64,000 nt of DNA, taken from positions 186,001 to 250,000 of the forward strand of contig NZ_SJSC01000004.1 of NCBI RefSeq assembly GCF_004352855.1, in the 5' to 3' direction. Position 1 is the stretch's first letter. Every line of letters begins with the position of its first letter. Origin of the DNA: Marinomonas sp. KMM3893. GTDB lineage: Bacteria > Pseudomonadota > Gammaproteobacteria > Pseudomonadales > Marinomonadaceae. A program made the position numbers and the translations under genes. The notes under the pieces were generated by a model that did no database searches, had not been told where the DNA came from, and saw nothing but the letters and a program-made list of their open reading frames with translations. Below are positions 9,745-19,322 of this stretch, in pieces.

Positions 9745-10294
9745 AACAACCTCATTAAAACTGTCTGTCTGTTTGTGTGAGCGTTGAATCAACGCGGCAA
9801 TTATTCGCTTTGTGTTTTTGAATCATTTTGTGGCGACTGAAACAGGGCCATAAAAATGACTTAAATCGATACTGCCGTGTAAAAAATATCCCTACAAATG
9901 ATTAAAACTGCGTATCCGTTAGAAAAACTAACACTAGAGCTGCGTGCTTTTTGTGCAGGTTTGGTGTCTTGCTGCCACATCCTTGCGCATGGGTTAGCTA
10001 GAGGGGGTGGAAGCCCTAGGTTGAGTATTTTTTGTTGGATTAAGTGTCAATTAATGGCTTTGTTTTGGTGCAAGCAATAACACTCAGCTCTGTCTGCTTG
10101 ATTGGCAAAAAGAGGAAATTAGCGTAAAAAAAACAGAATAAAGTGCGTTAATGTTCCTTTGCCAAGGTTCATAAGCTAGATGAGAGGGAAGTATAATTTC
10201 GTACAAATGAAATTTTGTGTTGTATTTTCATTTTCTGTGTGTAATTTTCCTGTTAACTTTTTCTATATGTGCAGTTTGATGATTAGGGGTAAAT
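9745..10294. other. Divergent intergenic region between transporter and module B
   Basis: About 550 bases without a supported gene. It must hold the promoter of the leftward transporter operon and that of ETF-QO of module B. Near its right end is an inverted repeat that recurs upstream of etfB of module B. A 60-codon frame at 9898-10080 has no convincing ribosome binding site or recognisable product. I saw no known riboswitch. Confidence 0.6.
10205..10233. promoter_or_regulatory. Putative operator, AAATGAAA-N13-TTTCATTT
   Basis: Inverted repeat with 8-bp arms at 10205-10212 and 10226-10233, about 60 bases upstream of the ETF-QO start. The same arms with exactly the same 13-base spacing occur at 12163-12191. 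Arm centres are 21 bp apart, two helical turns, as expected for a dimeric regulator. Confidence 0.6.
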
Positions 10295-11947
10295 ATGACA
10301 CGCGAAAGTATGGAGTTTGATGTCGTTATTGTCGGGGCAGGACCGGCTGGATTATCGACGGCTTGTCGTTTAATGCAACAAGCGAATAACGCAGGCGAAG
10401 AGTTAATGGTGTGCGTGGTTGAAAAGGGTGCGGAAGTGGGGGCGCACATTTTATCTGGCGCGGTCGTTGAGCCAAGAGCGCTGGATGAATTGTTTCCAGA
10501 CTGGCAAGCGTTAGGTGCGCCATTGACCGTTCCTGTGGTGGAGGACCAAATTTATTATCTAAACAGTGCTAAGAAATCGATCAAAATCCCCAATGCCTTA
10601 GCGCCTAAGCCGATGCATAACCATGGTAACTATGTTGCCAGTGTGGGTAACCTTTGTCGTTGGTTGGCAGAGCAAGCGGAGCAATTGGGGGTGGAGATAT
10701 TTCCAGGCTTTGCGGCGGCGCATATTATCTATGATGAAGAAAGCGGTCGTGTGGCGGGGATTGGCACCGGCGATATGGGGGTTGATGCGGATGGAAACGC
10801 AAAGGATAACTACATGGCGGGCATGGATTTGCTGGCCAAATACACGGTATTTACAGAAGGGTGCCGTGGGCATCTGGGCAAAGAGCTGATTAATAAGTTT
10901 GCGTTAGATGAAGGTAAAGACCCTCAGCATTATGGTCTCGGCATTAAAGAATTATGGGAAATCGATGAGAGTTTGCATCAGCCTGGATTGGTGTTACATG
11001 GGGCCGGCTGGCCGCTGAGTGAATCGAACTCCACAGGCGGTTTCTTTTTATATCATGGGGATAATAACCAAGTAGTGGTTGGTTTGATTACCGATTTAAA
11101 TTACAGCAACCCGAATTTAAGCCCTTACGATGAATTTCAGCGTATGAAACATCATCCTTTGATTGCTCAGTATTTATCGGGAGCCAAACGCTTGTCTTAC
11201 GGGGCGAGAGCCATTGCCAAAGGAGGCTTGAACTCCTTGCCTAACATGACCATGCCGGGGGCTTTGTTACTGGGGTGTGATGCAGGAACCTTGAATTTCT
11301 CTAAAATTAAAGGCACTCACACTGCCATGAAATCCGGCATGTTGGCCGCAGAAGTGCTGTTTCCTGAGCTGATGAAAAAAGACCAAGGAGGGCATGATCT
11401 TGTTCAGTACCATGAGCATTTCAAACAGTCTTGGTTATACGATGAACTGTATAAAGGGCGGAACTTTGGTTCTGCGTTACACAAATACGGCACCTTTGTC
11501 GGCGGTATGCTGAACGTCATTGACCAAAACATCATGCGCTTGCCGTTTACTTTGCGCGATCAAAAGCCCGATTATTTGTGTCTAAAGCCCGCCAGTGAAT
11601 GCGCGGATATTCAGTATCCTAAACCGGATGGCAGACTGAGCTTTGATAAAAGTTCGTCGGTCTTCTTGTCGAATACCAATCATGAAGAGAACCAACCTTG
11701 CCACTTACATTTAAAAGATCTGTCGGTGCCTGTGCTGCATAACTTGCCGACCTTTAATGAGCCAGCTCAACGCTTTTGTCCTGCCGGTGTTTATGAGGTG
11801 CTGGAGAACGAGGACGGTAGCCCACGTTTCCAAATCAATGCGCAGAATTGTGTGCATTGCAAAACCTGCGACATTAAAGATCCGGCGCAGAACATTACCT
11901 GGCGAGTGCCTGAAGGGGGTGGTGGACCGAATTATCCGAACATGTAA
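10295..11947 (+). CDS. Electron transfer flavoprotein-ubiquinone oxidoreductase (module B)
   Basis: Paralog of the 3353 gene with the same 550-aa length. It has the N-terminal FAD motif VIVGAGPAGLSTA and C-terminal iron-sulfur cysteines in FCPAGVYEV and NCVHCKTCDIKDPAQNI. The start is MTRESMEFDVV after GGGGTAAAT. It transfers electrons from ETF to ubiquinone at the inner membrane. In module B it leads the cluster instead of following etfBA, and an inverted-repeat operator lies upstream. A 280-base gap with a hairpin and a new promoter separates it from etfB, so it is probably a separate transcription unit under shared control. Confidence 0.95.
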   Translation: MTRESMEFDVVIVGAGPAGLSTACRLMQQANNAGEELMVCVVEKGAEVGAHILSGAVVEPRALDELFPDWQALGAPLTVPVVEDQIYYLNSAKKSIKIPNALAPKPMHNHGNYVASVGNLCRWLAEQAEQLGVEIFPGFAAAHIIYDEESGRVAGIGTGDMGVDADGNAKDNYMAGMDLLAKYTVFTEGCRGHLGKELINKFALDEGKDPQHYGLGIKELWEIDESLHQPGLVLHGAGWPLSESNSTGGFFLYHGDNNQVVVGLITDLNYSNPNLSPYDEFQRMKHHPLIAQYLSGAKRLSYGARAIAKGGLNSLPNMTMPGALLLGCDAGTLNFSKIKGTHTAMKSGMLAAEVLFPELMKKDQGGHDLVQYHEHFKQSWLYDELYKGRNFGSALHKYGTFVGGMLNVIDQNIMRLPFTLRDQKPDYLCLKPASECADIQYPKPDGRLSFDKSSSVFLSNTNHEENQPCHLHLKDLSVPVLHNLPTFNEPAQRFCPAGVYEVLENEDGSPRFQINAQNCVHCKTCDIKDPAQNITWRVPEGGGGPNYPNM

Positions 11948-11996
11948 TTGCGTGCGATAAGACAACTTATATCACGGATGAAATCTGCTCTTTGCT

Positions 11997-12029
11997 TTCA
12001 TTGGCTGGCGTTTCTTGCGAGCCAATGAA
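11997..12029 (+). terminator. Hairpin downstream of ETF-QO (module B)
   Basis: Ten-bp stem (TTCATTGGCT / AGCCAATGAA) with a 13-base loop, 50 bases after the stop. No T-run follows directly, so it is a weak or rho-assisted terminator. Confidence 0.4.
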
Positions 12030-12131
12030 GGTGCCACCTTGTTTGCCTTCCTTTTTACACCGCTTTAATGCGGCTGTTACTCCCTGTTTTTCAGTATTTT
12101 TGCCTTGCCTAAGATTTATTCAATAAAACTA

Positions 12132-12199
12132 TTGACATAAAAAATGAGATAAACAATCATATAAATGAAATTATTAAAGTAAATTTCATTTATATGATT
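12132..12199 (+). promoter_or_regulatory. Promoter and large palindrome upstream of etfB (module B)
   Basis: A perfect TTGACA at 12132-12137 could be a -35 element, with AATCAT at 17-bp spacing as a weak -10. Overlapping that -10 is a palindrome with 18-bp perfect arms (AATCATATAAATGAAATT at 12155-12172 and its complement at 12182-12199). It contains the AAATGAAA-N13-TTTCATTT element also found upstream of ETF-QO. This placement fits repression by a dimeric regulator; the regulator is not known. Confidence 0.6.
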
Positions 12200-12227
12200 T
12201 TTGTTTTCTTCTTTGTTGGAGCGAAAA

Positions 12228-12974
12228 ATGAAAGTGCTAGTCGCCGTTAAACGAGTTGTGGATGCCAATGTTCAAATTCGAGTGAAGTCAGATAATTCTG
12301 GCGTTGATGTGTCGAATGTCAAAATGTCGATTAACCCTTTCTGCGAAATCGCGGTGGAAGAGGCGGTTCGATTAAAAGAATCTGGCGTGGCTGAAGAAGT
12401 GATTGTGGTAAGCGTGGGAGATGATGCTTGCCAAGAGCAATTGAGAACCGCGCTTGCGCTAGGGGCTGATCGCGCTATTCAAGTGAAAGCAGAGTCGGAG
12501 CTTCAGCCTTTGGCCATCGCGAAGTTACTCAGCAAGATTGTCGAGCGTGAAGAGGTTTCTCTCGCTATTTTAGGTAAGCAATCTATCGATGGGGATAACA
12601 ATCAGACGGGCCAGATGTTGGCGGCGTTGGCAGGTATGTCCCAAGGTACCTTTGCGTCTAGCTTAGAGATCAAAGACGGCGAGGCGATTGTGACTCGTGA
12701 AATCGATGGCGGGCTGCAAAAAGTTGCGTTGAAATTACCAAGCTTGATCACCACGGATTTGCGCCTCAATGAGCCACGTTTTGCCTCATTGCCTAACATT
12801 ATGAAAGCCAAACGTAAGCCACTGGTACAGATCACGCCAGAAGAGTTGGCTGTGGATATTTCCCCAAGACTGACCACCTTAGAAATCAATACTCCAGCTG
12901 CCCGCGCGGTAGGCGAACGAGTGGCAAATGTGGCTGAGCTTGTCGAGAAGTTAAAAGTGGAAGGAGTATTGTAA
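12228..12974 (+). CDS. etfB: Electron transfer flavoprotein beta subunit (module B)
   Basis: Second EtfB of the window. The ATG at 12228 (MKVLVAVKRV) has a TTGGAG site and matches the paralog start; an upstream frame adding nine residues is not supported. It has the nucleotide segment GKQSIDGDNNQTGQML and the docking loop [12 protein letters not shown]. Length is 248 aa. Its stop overlaps the start of etfA (TAATG). It is preceded by the palindromic operator, so this module is probably inducible. Its likely partner is the dehydrogenase encoded at 14890. Confidence 0.95.
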   Translation: MKVLVAVKRVVDANVQIRVKSDNSGVDVSNVKMSINPFCEIAVEEAVRLKESGVAEEVIVVSVGDDACQEQLRTALALGADRAIQVKAESELQPLAIAKLLSKIVEREEVSLAILGKQSIDGDNNQTGQMLAALAGMSQGTFASSLEIKDGEAIVTREIDGGLQKVALKLPSLITTDLRLNEPRFASLPNIMKAKRKPLVQITPEELAVDISPRLTTLEINTPAARAVGERVANVAELVEKLKVEGVL

Positions 12975-13921
12975 TGACTATTTTAGTAATCGCAGAACAC
13001 AACAATCAAACATTGGCACTAGCAACAGGCAATACTCTAGCGGCAGCGCAAGCACTGGCTAGTAAAACCGGTAGCGAAGTGGCTTTGCTGGTGGCGGGAG
13101 AAGATTGCCAAAGTGTCGTTGAAGAAGCGGCGAGCACGCAAGGGGTTGCCAAAGTATGGGTGGCCAATTGCGCGGCGTTAAAACAACAGCTTGCTGAAAA
13201 TCTAGCGCCTCTCGTGGTTGATCTAGTGGCCGAAAAGGGCATCAGTCATGTGCTAGTTTCTTCCACCGCAGCGGGTAAGAACATTGCACCACGCCTTGCA
13301 GCACTGCTCGATGTTGCGCAAATTTCCGACCTAATAGAAGTGATTGATGCTGATACCTTTGTGCGTCCAATTTACGCAGGCAATGCCTTAGCTACGATCA
13401 AAAGTAGCGATGCGGTAAAAGTTCTGACGGTACGCAGTACGGCGTTTGAGGCCATTGAATTTAGTGGAGGCGATGCGCTTATAGAGTCTCTGTCAGACGC
13501 GGTTGACCAAGGGTTGTCGCGTTTTATTAGTGAAGAGGTGGTGGCGTCAGATCGACCTGAATTGACCTCTGCTAAGGTGATTATTTCAGGCGGTCGAGGC
13601 ATGAAAAATGGCGACAACTTTGTGCTGCTGGAAAAGGTGGCTGACAAAATTGGCGCGGCCGTTGGGGCATCCCGTGCGGCGGTAGACGCAGGTTTTGTCT
13701 CGAATGACATGCAGGTGGGTCAAACGGGCAAAATTGTCGCACCGGATTTGTACATTGCGGTGGGCATTTCAGGCGCGATCCAGCATCTGGCCGGTATGAA
13801 AGATTCTAAAATCATTGTGGCCATCAATACAGATGAAGAAGCGCCTATTTTTAATGTTGCTGATTACGGCTTGCAAGCGGACCTTTTTGACGTATTGCCA
13901 GAATTGGAAGCCGCCCTTTAA
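12974..13921 (+). CDS. etfA: Electron transfer flavoprotein alpha subunit (module B)
   Basis: FAD-binding subunit of the second ETF, 315 aa. The FAD signature [19 protein letters not shown] and [13 protein letters not shown] is present in the C-terminal half. The N-terminal half differs from the module A copy, including a short insertion, so the two are old paralogs rather than a fresh duplication. It overlaps the etfB stop by one base. A GGGCATTT hairpin lies between it and purU. Confidence 0.95.
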   Translation: MTILVIAEHNNQTLALATGNTLAAAQALASKTGSEVALLVAGEDCQSVVEEAASTQGVAKVWVANCAALKQQLAENLAPLVVDLVAEKGISHVLVSSTAAGKNIAPRLAALLDVAQISDLIEVIDADTFVRPIYAGNALATIKSSDAVKVLTVRSTAFEAIEFSGGDALIESLSDAVDQGLSRFISEEVVASDRPELTSAKVIISGGRGMKNGDNFVLLEKVADKIGAAVGASRAAVDAGFVSNDMQVGQTGKIVAPDLYIAVGISGAIQHLAGMKDSKIIVAINTDEEAPIFNVADYGLQADLFDVLPELEAAL

Positions 13922-13943
13922 TTACTTAACTTATTAGCAATAA

Positions 13944-13962
13944 GGGCATTTTAAAAATGCCC
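13944..13962 (+). other. Stem-loop between etfA and purU (module B)
   Basis: Eight-bp stem (GGGCATTT / AAATGCCC) with a three-base loop, just upstream of the purU ribosome binding site. There is no T-run; it may stabilise or process the mRNA. Confidence 0.4.
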
Positions 13963-13979
13963 GATTCGGAGAGCATGAA

Positions 13980-14837
13980 ATGTCGGACCGCACCTATCGT
14001 ATTGTTTTAGATTGTCCTGATCGTATTGGTATTGTTACGCGCGTTGGTGAGGTGATTACCAACAATGGCGGCTGGATTAATGAGTCTTCTCATTATTCAG
14101 ATGAAGAAAACAATTGGTTTTTTTCTCGTTTTGAAATTAGAGCAGAATCGTTGTCATTTAGCCCAGAAGTGCTAGCGCAAAAGTTTGCTGAGTTGAAAGA
14201 AGAGTTCAGCATGAATTTGCAAGTACTTGATACCAGCCGACCTAAGAAAGTGGTGCTGATGGCGAGTAAAGGCAGCCATTGTTTGTCCGATTTGCTAGAT
14301 CGCTGGAAAAGTGGTGATTTGGAATGTGATATTCCTTGTGTGATATCCAATCACGAAGACATGCGTAGCATGGTTGAGTGGTACGGCATTCCGTATTTTT
14401 GTGTGCCGATTGACCCTAGCAATAAATCCGTTGGGTTTGCTGAAGTGGAGCGTTTGGTGGCCGAACAGGAAGCCGATTGTGTGGTGCTGGCGCGTTACAT
14501 GCAAATTCTGCCGCCTTCCTTATGTCAGACTTTGAAGCACAAGGTGATCAATATTCATCACAGCTTCCTGCCTTCTTTTATTGGTGCTAAGCCCTACCAT
14601 CAAGCCGCTGAACGTGGCGTGAAGTTGATTGGGGCTACCTGCCATTATGTGACAGAAGACCTTGATGAAGGGCCGATTATTGACCAGGACGTGGTTCGTG
14701 TGAAGCACAGTGACAAGGTTGAAGAACTAGTGCGACGGGGTAAAGACGTTGAGAAAGTTGTCTTGGCGCGGGGTTTGCGTGCGCATTTAGAAGATCGAGT
14801 GTTAGTGCGTGGTAACAAGACCGTAGTATTCAACTAA
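13980..14837 (+). CDS. purU: Formyltetrahydrofolate deformylase (module B)
   Basis: Second PurU, 285 aa. It has an N-terminal ACT domain (YRIVLDCPDRIGIVTRVGEV at its start) and a formyltransferase domain with the catalytic elements [11 protein letters not shown] and [11 protein letters not shown]. It releases formate and THF from 10-formyl-THF. In the known glycine betaine catabolic region of Pseudomonas, an extra purU accompanies folD and the demethylation genes for the same purpose. CGGAGAG precedes the ATG. The dehydrogenase gene follows after about 50 bases. Confidence 0.95.
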   Translation: MSDRTYRIVLDCPDRIGIVTRVGEVITNNGGWINESSHYSDEENNWFFSRFEIRAESLSFSPEVLAQKFAELKEEFSMNLQVLDTSRPKKVVLMASKGSHCLSDLLDRWKSGDLECDIPCVISNHEDMRSMVEWYGIPYFCVPIDPSNKSVGFAEVERLVAEQEADCVVLARYMQILPPSLCQTLKHKVINIHHSFLPSFIGAKPYHQAAERGVKLIGATCHYVTEDLDEGPIIDQDVVRVKHSDKVEELVRRGKDVEKVVLARGLRAHLEDRVLVRGNKTVVFN

Positions 14838-14889
14838 GTGAATGGATTTATGAAGCGCTTTATCGACAGGGTAAGGCGCTTGGAGAAAG

Positions 14890-17343
14890 ATGATGACAAA
14901 AACACTACCTAGTTCAGCTCAAGTTGTGATCGTTGGCGGCGGCGTTATCGGTTGCAGCGTGGCATACCATTTAACCAAGCTGGGTTTTACCGATGTGGTA
15001 CTGCTCGAAAGAAGGCAACTTACCTGTGGCACTACTTGGCATGCGGCGGGCTTGGTGCCGACGTTACGTGCCACATACAATATGTCGATGCTGGCGAATT
15101 ACAGCGCGACCTTGTATGAACAGTTACAAGCGGAAACAGGCCAAGGAACTGGGTTTGTTCGTAATGGCTCTTTGACGATTGCGACCAATAAAGAGCGCCT
15201 TGCAGAACTGAAGCGCGGCGCTTCTATGGCTAAGGTTGCAGGCTTTCCGTGTGATGTGATTTCTCCAGATGAAGCCAAAGCGCTATGGCCACTGATGAAT
15301 GTGGACGATGTGATTGGTGCAATTCATTTACCTATGGATGGTATGGCAAGCCCTGTTGATGTTACGCAAGCATTGGCCAAAGGCGCGCGCCAAGGTGGTG
15401 CCAAGATTATTGAAGGCGTTAAAGTCTTAGATATGAAGGTCAAAGACGGTAAAGCGGTGGGTGTGATTACCGAACAAGGCGATATAGACGCAGAATATGT
15501 CGTGAATTGTTCAGGCATGTGGGCTCGAGAATTTGGTAAGAAAGCCGGTGTTAATGTGCCACTGCATGCGGCAGAACACTTTTATGTGGTCACAGAAAAC
15601 ATGCCTGATTTGCAGCGTGGCTTGCCGACGATGCGAGACATGGATGGCTATTGCTATTACAAAGAAGACGCAGGCAAGTTATTGGTGGGCATGTTTGAGC
15701 CAAATGCGAAGCCTTGGGGAATGGAAGGCATTCCAGAAAACTTTTTCTTTGATCAATTGCCAGAAGATTTTGATCATTTAGAACCCTATTTAGAAGCGGC
15801 CATGCACCGTTTACCCATTCTTGAAAAAACCGGTTTGCAGGTGTTTTTTAATGGCCCTGAATCCTTCACGCCAGACGATCGTTATCATCTTGGTGAGGCG
15901 CCAGAGGTGCGTAACTATTTCGTCGCCGCTGGGTTCAACTCGGTGGGCATTCAGTCCGCCGGTGGTGCGGGTAAAATGTTGGCAGAATGGATTCATAAAG
16001 GGCATGCGCCACAAGATTTATGGGACGTGGACATTCGTCGAAACATGCCTTTTCAAGGCACTCAGAAGTACTTACAAGAGCGTACCACAGAGTCTTTGGG
16101 GCTCTTGTATGAAACCCATTATCCCTTCAAACAGTTTAAAACGGCACGTGGTGTTAGACGCTCAGTGTTGCATGAGCAACTAAAAGCACAGGGTGCGGTA
16201 TTTGGCAGTGAAAATGGCTGGGAGCGCGCTAACTGGTTTGCCAAAGAAGGCCAAAAAGCCGAGTACGAATACTCTTTTGGTCGTCAGAACTGGTTTGATA
16301 ACAACAAAGAAGAGCATCATGCCGTCAGAACGTCAGTGGGGGTTATTGATCAGAGTTCTTTTTGTAAATATAAGATTGAAGGCCCGGACGCTGAGGCGTT
16401 TCTCAACCGTATTTGTTGCAACAATGTGTCGGTTGCCGTGGGCAAAATGGTTTACACCCAATGGCTAAATGAGCGTGGTGGGATTGAAGCGGATGTGACG
16501 GTAACTCGCTTAGCCGATGATCAGTATTTGGTGGTCTCTGGAGTCGCTTGTCAAACCCGTGATTTGGATTGGCTACGCCGTCATAAACAGGCCGATACCG
16601 CGGTGGTTATCACAGATATGACCTCAGCGTATGCGGTAGTCACTGTAATGGGGCCTAAGTCCCGTGACACTCTTGCTAAATTGACCAAGGCCGATTTATC
16701 CCATGAAGGTTTCCCATTTGCCACGTCGCGGGAGATTGAGTTGGGTTATGCGATTGTGCGAGCGTCGCGTATTACGTATGTGGGTGAGCTGGGTTGGGAG
16801 TTGTATATTCCAACGGAGTTTGCGCCAAGCGTGTACGAGTTAGTGTTTGAAGCGGGTGTTGAGTTTGATATTCGTCCTTATGGCTACCATACGATGAACT
16901 CGTTGCGGATGGAAAAATGCTACCGCCATTGGGGCCACGATATCACAGACGAAGACACTGTGCTGGAAGCTGGCTTGGGCTTTACCTGTGATTTTGAAAA
17001 AGCGGGAGGCTTTATTGGCAAGGAAGCGGTGCTTGCGCAAAAAGCGCAGGGTCCTCTGAAAAAACGTTTTGTTGCCTTCTTATTTGATGATGCAGAGCCG
17101 CTTTGTTACCACGAAGAGCCGATTTATGCCGATGGTGTCATTGTTGGTCGGACCACGGCTGGTATGTTTGGTCATACGCTTGGGGCGACGGTAGCCATGG
17201 GCTATATCGAGTCAGAAGCGGGCGTGACAAAAGATTGGTTAGAAGCAACCAAGTTTGAAATTGAAGTGGAGTGTGTGCGTTATCAAGTGACACCTTCGCT
17301 GCGTTCTTTCTATGACCCAGCCATGGAAAATATTAAGCGCTAA
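14890..17343 (+). CDS. FAD-dependent oxidoreductase/aminomethyltransferase of the dimethylglycine/sarcosine dehydrogenase family
   Basis: Oxidatively removes an N-methyl group and passes the C1 unit to THF as methylene-THF, giving electrons to ETF. The N-terminal DAO domain has the FAD motif GGGVIG (residues 16-21) and TTWHAAG, whose His51 corresponds to the histidine that carries covalent FAD in mammalian dimethylglycine dehydrogenase. From about residue 420 the protein is a GcvT-type folate-binding domain. At 817 aa it matches this fused family. The ATG has a TTGGAGAAAG site. It lies inside module B between purU and folD, so all partners for electrons and folate are encoded around it. The exact substrate (dimethylglycine, sarcosine or another N-methyl amine) cannot be read from sequence. 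Confidence 0.9.
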   Translation: MMTKTLPSSAQVVIVGGGVIGCSVAYHLTKLGFTDVVLLERRQLTCGTTWHAAGLVPTLRATYNMSMLANYSATLYEQLQAETGQGTGFVRNGSLTIATNKERLAELKRGASMAKVAGFPCDVISPDEAKALWPLMNVDDVIGAIHLPMDGMASPVDVTQALAKGARQGGAKIIEGVKVLDMKVKDGKAVGVITEQGDIDAEYVVNCSGMWAREFGKKAGVNVPLHAAEHFYVVTENMPDLQRGLPTMRDMDGYCYYKEDAGKLLVGMFEPNAKPWGMEGIPENFFFDQLPEDFDHLEPYLEAAMHRLPILEKTGLQVFFNGPESFTPDDRYHLGEAPEVRNYFVAAGFNSVGIQSAGGAGKMLAEWIHKGHAPQDLWDVDIRRNMPFQGTQKYLQERTTESLGLLYETHYPFKQFKTARGVRRSVLHEQLKAQGAVFGSENGWERANWFAKEGQKAEYEYSFGRQNWFDNNKEEHHAVRTSVGVIDQSSFCKYKIEGPDAEAFLNRICCNNVSVAVGKMVYTQWLNERGGIEADVTVTRLADDQYLVVSGVACQTRDLDWLRRHKQADTAVVITDMTSAYAVVTVMGPKSRDTLAKLTKADLSHEGFPFATSREIELGYAIVRASRITYVGELGWELYIPTEFAPSVYELVFEAGVEFDIRPYGYHTMNSLRMEKCYRHWGHDITDEDTVLEAGLGFTCDFEKAGGFIGKEAVLAQKAQGPLKKRFVAFLFDDAEPLCYHEEPIYADGVIVGRTTAGMFGHTLGATVAMGYIESEAGVTKDWLEATKFEIEVECVRYQVTPSLRSFYDPAMENIKR

Positions 17344-17423
17344 TGGTTGGCGCTTCTGAGAGCTGCTTGCAGCTCTTTGTTTTTTCTTTGATCGATAGAA
17401 GATCACTTAATAGACAGGAATAA

Positions 17424-18269
17424 ATGATGGCGGCACTTATATTAGATGGTAAAGCATTAGCAAAGTACAGAGAGTCTCAATTGAAAAACGCGGTAAAGGC
17501 GCTCACCAAGGCCGGGGCGGAAGTGCCGACCTTAGCGACTATTTTAGTGGGGGGAGATCCAGCCTCTGCGACCTATGTTCAGATGAAGCAAAATGCTTGT
17601 CAGCGTGTGGGTATGGACTCGGTTAAAATTGAGATGCCAGAAGAGACTTCGACAGAGCAATTACTGGCGCAAATCCAGATATTAAACAAAGACCCTAAAA
17701 TTTGCGGGATTCTATTGCAGCACCCGGTGCCAGCACAGATCGATGAAAGGGCCTGTTTTGATTCCATTGCCATTGAAAAAGATGTGGATGGCGTGACCAC
17801 TCAAGGTTTTGGCTTGATGTCGATGGGCGAGTTGGCGTTTGGCTCAGCTACTCCTGCCGGTATTATGACCTTGTTGCATCATTACGATGTGCCTTTAGCT
17901 GGTAAACATGCGGTGGTAGTAGGGCGCAGTCCTATTTTAGGTAAGCCGATGGCAGCCATGCTGTTAAATGCCAATGCGACCGTCACTGTGTGTCATTCAC
18001 GCACTGAAAATTTAGCGGCTCTGGTGGCTCAAGCAGACATTGTGATCGGAGCTGTGGGCCAGCCAGAATTGATTAAAGCTGAGTGGATTAAAGATGGCGC
18101 TGTGGTGGTGGACGCGGGTTATCACCCTGGTGGTATTGGTGACATAGATAAAACGGGTTTGGACGAGCGAGCGATGGCGGTAACGCCGGTGCCAGGTGGT
18201 GTGGGTCCAATGACGATTAATGCCTTGATTAGTCAAACCCTAGAGTCTGCAAGGATAGCGGCACAATAG
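17424..18269 (+). CDS. folD: Bifunctional methylene-THF dehydrogenase/cyclohydrolase (module B)
   Basis: Second FolD, 281 aa. The active-site Tyr and Lys are in ATYVQMK, Gln in GILLQHPVP, Asp in EKDVDGVT, and PGGVGPMT lies near the end. It belongs to a variant with LLQHPVP instead of the LVQLPLP of the copy at 6043, so the two folD genes are not recent duplicates. It completes the module B path from methylene-THF to the PurU substrate. The start is ATGATG after ACAGGA. Two hairpins follow the gene. Confidence 0.93.
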   Translation: MMAALILDGKALAKYRESQLKNAVKALTKAGAEVPTLATILVGGDPASATYVQMKQNACQRVGMDSVKIEMPEETSTEQLLAQIQILNKDPKICGILLQHPVPAQIDERACFDSIAIEKDVDGVTTQGFGLMSMGELAFGSATPAGIMTLLHHYDVPLAGKHAVVVGRSPILGKPMAAMLLNANATVTVCHSRTENLAALVAQADIVIGAVGQPELIKAEWIKDGAVVVDAGYHPGGIGDIDKTGLDERAMAVTPVPGGVGPMTINALISQTLESARIAAQ

Positions 18270-18310
18270 GGTGTAACCCATTGTACTTTATCCTTCTCAG
18301 TTATTTATAG

Positions 18311-18370
18311 TTCTCAGCACTTTTGTGCCGAGAATCGAGCCGCTATCGCAAGATAAGCGGCTTTGTTGTT
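18311..18370 (+). terminator. Tandem hairpins ending module B
   Basis: The first hairpin at 18311-18334 pairs TTCTC-A-GCAC with GTGC-C-GAGAA, with one mismatch. The second at 18338-18362 pairs AGCCGCT with AGCGGCT and is followed by TTGTTGTT, which fits an intrinsic terminator. Confidence 0.65.
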
Positions 18371-18554
18371 GGTTAATAAACGATTGGAAAGGCATGTGCC
18401 TTACGTTTTTGAATGTTATCGGTTACTCTTATCTGCCTTTTATAAAGGTGGTTTTTTGTTTCGCTTTGTTCCGATTTGGCGAATGATCTTAGCCGCTTGA
18501 ATACGTTGCTTTGATTAGGAAAATGACTTTAAACACGGGCTAGTATGGGCTGTT

Positions 18555-19145
18555 ATGACGAATAAAATACGCAATGATGCAGACGCTGAAAACCTAAGAA
18601 TTGGCCGTCAAATACGTGATTTACGTAAAGCCAAGGGCATCACCTTGGTTGAAATGGCGGAGCGGATTCAGCGCTCTGTTGGCTATGTTAGCCAAGTTGA
18701 GCGGGGAGTGTCCGCGTTGCCAATCCCGATCCTACAGGCAATTTGCAAGGTACTGGATGTGCAAATGAGTTGGTTTTTCCATACGGATTTGGAGGCGCCT
18801 ATCGAAGAAGTGAATCACATTGTGCGTGGTGACGCTCGACGTGGTTTGAACTTTGCAGGAACAGGCATTAGGGAAGAGCTGTTGTCGCCACGTCTATCAG
18901 GCCAATTACAGATGATTTTGACAACCTTTTCACCGGGCTCAGAAACGCAAGCACGGGAAAGAAAAGGTGAAGAAGGCGGTTTGTTACAAGCTGGCACGAT
19001 CGAGCTTGGTATTGGCGAAAAGCGCTTCTTATTAAGTGCAGGGGACAGTTTTATTCTTACCGGAGACGAACCCCATTGGGTACGTAATCCATCAGACAGT
19101 GAAGACGCTGTGGTGGTATGGACCCTTACCGGTGGTGGTTATTAA
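18555..19145 (+). CDS. XRE-family transcriptional regulator with cupin domain (PuuR-like)
   Basis: DNA-binding regulator of 196 aa. An HTH-XRE domain spans about residues 15-70 (IRDLRKAKGITLVEMAERIQ is its first part) and a cupin sensor domain about residues 105-190, ending in HWVRNPSD and VVWTLTGGGY. The architecture is the same as PuuR, which senses an amine or its breakdown product. It lies directly after module B in the same direction but behind terminator hairpins, and converges with the second dehydrogenase gene. It is a good candidate to bind the inverted repeats upstream of ETF-QO and etfB; this is inference from position only. Confidence 0.9.
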   Translation: MTNKIRNDADAENLRIGRQIRDLRKAKGITLVEMAERIQRSVGYVSQVERGVSALPIPILQAICKVLDVQMSWFFHTDLEAPIEEVNHIVRGDARRGLNFAGTGIREELLSPRLSGQLQMILTTFSPGSETQARERKGEEGGLLQAGTIELGIGEKRFLLSAGDSFILTGDEPHWVRNPSDSEDAVVVWTLTGGGY

Positions 19146-19208
19146 CGCCGGTTTGCTGGCTTTTTTGTCTCGCTAAGTTTTTCTTTGCGCTAAGTGTTAA
19201 TAACACAA

Positions 19209-19249
19209 AAATAAAAGGGTCATAAACTGTGTTTATGACCCTTTTATTT
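19209..19249. terminator. Bidirectional terminator between XRE regulator and dehydrogenase
   Basis: Perfect 19-bp stem with a TGT loop. The arms contain AAAGGGTCATAAAC and its complement, with A-rich left and T-rich right ends. It separates two convergent genes. Confidence 0.95.
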
Positions 19250-19322
19250 AGCGAATTTTATCTATCAGCAAGGGCTTGTTCTAATTACAGCCCTTGCAGA
19301 TAGCCTTTACTGATAGAAGAGA

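Noticed and set aside
9793-10294. Possible glycine or other riboswitch upstream of module B
   Set aside because: I looked for the conserved core of glycine riboswitches and did not find it; the hairpins present are short and unconnected.
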